Source: an uncultured Mucispirillum sp. (GTDB lineage Bacteria; Chrysiogenota; Deferribacteres; Deferribacterales; Mucispirillaceae). Taken from it: a stretch of DNA of 10,101 nt. The notes under the pieces are model-generated. The model did no database searches. It saw only the letters and a list, made by a program, of their open reading frames with translations, and had not been told where the DNA came from. This document shows, one piece after another, positions 6,363 through 10,101 of this stretch; within the stretch, counting starts at the first letter, position 1; each line of letters starts with the position of its first letter. Location of the stretch: the NCBI GenBank assembly GCA_945947845.1, contig CAMEZN010000031.1, forward strand, positions 1 through 10,101, given 5' to 3'. The translations under genes were made by a program, and so were the position numbers.

Positions 6363-6787
6363 TTACCCCCATTTTTTTACAAGAATATTTATAACTATTT
6401 AATAATAAACAAGAAAATGTTTTATAAGTATAAAAATAGACTTTTAAAAAATAATATAATATTAATATGTTTTTTATCCGCATTTAAAAGAGCCCCCGTG
6501 TTATTTCATTATCTTTGCGACTTAATTGTATATGAGCAATTTTTTCGTAATGTTTTGCTGTCAGATTGTTTGAGTGAAGCGAGTTGCTGCAGCAATGAAG
6601 AAAAAATTGTGAATGATTATGCAATTCGGAGCATAAGGAATGAAATAACAAAAAGTTTGCTTTATGAGATTTGCGGCGGTAAGATAGTGTAAAATATTAT
6701 AAAAATACATATTATTAGAAAATATAAAACACAAATTTTACTGTAAAATAATGACTGTTCCATGCAGTTTTAAAAAAATGGGGGTAA
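6363..6787. repeat. 425-bp palindromic element with 17-bp terminal inverted repeats (MITE or fold-back-like)
   Basis: TTACCCCCATTTTTTTA (6363-6379) is the perfect reverse complement of 6771-6787. Inside, further complementary blocks pair in almost constant register about a centre near 6575: 6418-6426 with 6723-6731, 6478-6482 with 6672-6676, 6500-6510 with 6639-6649 (11 bp), 6524-6528 with 6622-6626, 6537-6546 with 6600-6609 (10 bp), and 6555-6560 with 6590-6595. The segment is therefore one long degenerate palindrome, not just two ends. A TA dinucleotide flanks the C5/G5 termini on both sides (6364-6365 and 6785-6786). That would fit a TA target duplication of the IS630/Tc1-mariner type, but TA is also simply part of the repeat. 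No transposase is present. The open frame at 6417-6692 lies inside and is probably not a gene. Confidence 0.65.
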
Positions 6788-6805
6788 GGCAAATGCAGAA
6801 ATAAC

Positions 6806-6831
6806 TTGACAATCCCCCCCCCAGTTATAAC
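6806..6831 (+). promoter_or_regulatory. Probable phase-variable promoter of the repeat lipoprotein gene
   Basis: A perfect -35 box TTGACA (6806-6811) and a 5-of-6 -10 box TATAAC (6826-6831) are separated by AT, nine C and AGT: 14 bases, three short of the 17-base optimum. Transcription would start near 6838, about 29 bases before the GTG. Because the spacer is mostly a homopolymer, slippage would change spacing and promoter strength. The allele shown is predicted to be weak or off, and twelve C would give 17 bases. Confidence 0.6.
6814..6822 (+). repeat. Poly-C tract (nine C) in the promoter spacer
   Basis: Nine consecutive C in otherwise AT-rich DNA, placed exactly between the -35 and -10 boxes. 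Homopolymeric C/G tracts of this length are typical contingency loci that change length by slipped-strand mispairing. Confidence 0.85.
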
Positions 6832-6866
6832 ATACACCATACACTATATTTAAACGGAGGGTAAAA

Positions 6867-8717
<1,851 letters not shown>

Positions 8718-8723
8718 ATACAA

Positions 8724-8755
8724 AAAAGAGAGCTGTTATATAATAGCTCTCTTTT
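8724..8755. terminator. Bidirectional intrinsic terminator between convergent genes
   Basis: AAAAGAGAGCT (8724-8734) and AGCTCTCTTTT (8745-8755) form a perfect 11-base stem around GTTATATAAT, whose inner bases can pair further. The A-run from 8722 and the T-run at 8752-8755 give U-tails on both strands. It ends the lipoprotein transcript seven bases after its stop, and it ends the patatin gene, whose stop codon lies in the stem. Confidence 0.9.
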
Positions 8756-9626
8756 ACTTTTTCTTATTCATAATATATATTATTCTTTCGCTTATTTTCT
8801 CTTTAAAGTTATTTAATATTTTAAGAGCTATACTGTCTAATGCACCCTGCTCTACTGCTGTTTTGGCAGCCTGAGCTCCGCGGTCTATAACAGCCTGTGC
8901 CTGATAAAAATGAAACATATCAATACCTGCCACTTTTGGCTCAATAACCGCTACAGCTTCCTGCATTTTTGCTTTTGCAAGATATCGTGAAACTATACCC
9001 ATAGACCTGCTCATAGTTTCAAGTACACCTGGAGCAGATGTGCTGTCCCTTTCTTCTATATATTCATGCAGATGAACTGCTACAATATTTTTATGCTTAT
9101 TATTATGCAGCACATCAACAGGAAGCGGGTTAGTAACTGCACCATCTACATAATAATTGCCTTCATATAAGTAAGGACGCATTACACCCGGTACAGAAAT
9201 ACTTGCCCTTATTGCATGAATTATACTTCCTTCTGAAAATATTCTTTCTTTGCCTGTATCTAGGTTAGTTGCTACAATATATAAAGGTATTTTTGTATCT
9301 GAAAACTGAGCATCACCTAAATGCTCTTCAAAGGCCTGCATTAATTTTTTACCGCCGATAAAACCACCTGAAAATGAAAAATCAAGTGTCATAAATGTTG
9401 ATTTTTTATTTAAGCCAGTAAGCCAAGATTTTAATATATCCAGCTTTCCAAGGCAGTAATAGGCAGCAACTATCGCTCCCATAGAAGTGCCAGCAACTGC
9501 TGTGATTTTATAGCCTTCTTTTTCAAGTGTTTCTATTACTCCAATATGTGCCATGCCTTTTGCTGAACCTGAATCTAAGGCAAGAGAAATTTTTTTCTTA
9601 TAGATTATATCTTTTACTATACTCAT
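8754..9626 (-). CDS. Patatin-like phospholipase family protein (RssA-like)
   Basis: A 290-residue serine lipid acyl hydrolase of the patatin family. The oxyanion-hole motif is DSGSAKG at 18-24, where most members have GGGx[RK]G, so one glycine is replaced by Ser. The nucleophile elbow is GTSMG with S48, and the catalytic Asp is D161 in DGAVTNPLPV (the usual DG[GA]). TNLDTGKERIF and RASISVPGVMRP at 120-150 are also typical. It has no signal peptide or clear membrane segment, so it is probably cytosolic or peripheral. The substrate is unknown, presumably membrane phospholipid. Its ATG overlaps the TGA of the upstream metallo-hydrolase gene (ATGA), and the nearest SD (AGGTGG) is about 13 bases away, so translation is probably coupled. 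The stop lies within the shared terminator. Confidence 0.93.
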   Translation of the reverse strand: MSIVKDIIYKKKISLALDSGSAKGMAHIGVIETLEKEGYKITAVAGTSMGAIVAAYYCLGKLDILKSWLTGLNKKSTFMTLDFSFSGGFIGGKKLMQAFEEHLGDAQFSDTKIPLYIVATNLDTGKERIFSEGSIIHAIRASISVPGVMRPYLYEGNYYVDGAVTNPLPVDVLHNNKHKNIVAVHLHEYIEERDSTSAPGVLETMSRSMGIVSRYLAKAKMQEAVAVIEPKVAGIDMFHFYQAQAVIDRGAQAAKTAVEQGALDSIALKILNNFKEKISERIIYIMNKKK

Positions 9627-10101
9627 AAATTATATTTTCCACCTATTTCTAAAATAACTAATTTATCTTTATCTACTACCTTTTTTAACCGCCGTAAAGG
9701 TTCACCAGCCGGCTCACTGCTCATTGTATATGTGCCATAGTGCATTGGTATAAGCTTTCTGCCGCCAAGTATATTGAAAAGTGCTGCTGCTTCTTCTGGG
9801 TTAATATGGTGGTCTCTCATCATATAATGGGGGCTGTAACTGCCGATTGGTATAAGGCATATATCTGGACTTCCAGCAGTATTTCTTATATCGTTATACA
9901 TTTCTTCATTATAGGCAGTATCGCCTGCAAAGAAAATCTTTATGCCATTATATTCTATCATAAAACTTCCCCAGAGCCTTTTATTCTGGTCAAATAAACC
10001 TCTTCTGCACCAGTGGTCTGCTGGAAGAAATGTTACACGGACACCTTCTTTTAAATCAATGAATGACTGATACCAGCCAGCCTCCTGCCTGCTTATCCAT
10101 T
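9623..10101 (-). CDS. Metallo-beta-lactamase-fold hydrolase, NAPE-PLD/COG2220 type (C-terminal 158 residues)
   Basis: The N-terminus lies beyond the right edge; the frame stays open through position 10099. An internal ATG at 9961 is not the true start, because conserved sequence continues upstream of it. The visible part includes FLPADHWCRRGLFDQNKRLW, a hallmark of the N-acylphosphatidylethanolamine phospholipase D-like branch. It also has FFAGDTAYN with a metal-binding Asp and LIPMHYGTYTMS with a late metal-binding His. The motif DHHINPEEAAAL lies between them. The family hydrolyses phosphodiester or related bonds with a di-zinc centre; the physiological substrate in bacteria is generally unknown. 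The N-terminal HxHxDH motif must lie outside the window. The 4-base overlap with the patatin gene suggests a two-gene lipid-turnover unit. Confidence 0.92.
   Translation of the reverse strand, partial: WISRQEAGWYQSFIDLKEGVRVTFLPADHWCRRGLFDQNKRLWGSFMIEYNGIKIFFAGDTAYNEEMYNDIRNTAGSPDICLIPIGSYSPHYMMRDHHINPEEAAALFNILGGRKLIPMHYGTYTMSSEPAGEPLRRLKKVVDKDKLVILEIGGKYNL

Noticed and set aside
6417..6692. 91-codon open frame on the plus strand
   Set aside because: It lies inside the palindromic element, has no SD, has no recognisable domain, and its sequence is explained by the pairing arms.
6364..6786. Complete insertion sequence of the IS630/mariner type
   Set aside because: TA flanks and inverted ends are present but there is no transposase. 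TA is also part of the repeat itself, so a target duplication cannot be proven.
9740..9997. 85-codon plus-strand frame
   Set aside because: It is the antisense shadow of the metallo-hydrolase gene, whose conserved motifs are on the minus strand.

Overview
The window is 10.1 kb of AT-rich bacterial DNA, densely coding and with ordinary bacterial signals. Shine-Dalgarno (SD) sites are strong, several genes overlap by 4 bases, and GTG or TTG starts are used. The gene set suggests an anaerobic or microaerophilic Gram-negative: a zinc-type L28, a lipoprotein signal, a hemerythrin, a B12/radical SAM enzyme and a DUF1858 redox peptide. A low-GC member of the Deferribacterota, such as a Mucispirillum-like gut bacterium, is my best guess. 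It rests on gene content and composition only and is not proven.

Left part (1-3459, minus strand): a tight operon reading leftward. Its order is DUF1858 peptide, trmB (tRNA m7G46 methyltransferase), nfeD-type membrane serine protease, B12-binding/radical SAM protein, and the first 36 codons of a DUF493 (YbeD/HP0495-like) protein that runs off the edge. Gaps are 14, 2 and 0 bases, then an overlap. Divergent from it is rpmB (3541-3732, plus strand). It is followed by a 247-base gap holding a GC-richer island with two strong hairpins.

Middle (4049-6189, plus strand): a two-gene unit with a good sigma70-type promoter. It encodes a 559-residue membrane protein of unknown function and a 4-base-overlapping, divergent bacteriohemerythrin. 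In a gapless alignment the hemerythrin lacks two canonical iron ligands.

Non-coding block (6190-6866): it holds a 425-bp segment (6363-6787) bounded by perfect 17-bp inverted repeats. The segment is complementary to itself in register throughout, so it is one long degenerate palindrome, perhaps a MITE or fold-back element. Eighteen bases beyond it begins a TTGACA box, then a run of nine C, then TATAAC. This is the layout of a phase-variable promoter.

That promoter drives a 616-residue lipoprotein gene (6867-8717). The protein has 20 tandem GDGGNT-type hexapeptides (18-bp DNA units) followed by three copies of a roughly 150-residue module. Expression (C-tract length) and stalk length (repeat number) could therefore both vary, as expected of a surface antigen or adhesin. 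This is the most interesting system in the window.

Right part (8754-10101, minus strand): a patatin-like phospholipase overlaps by 4 bases a metallo-beta-lactamase-fold hydrolase of the NAPE-PLD/COG2220 type, which is cut by the window edge. A bidirectional terminator separates this pair from the convergent lipoprotein gene.
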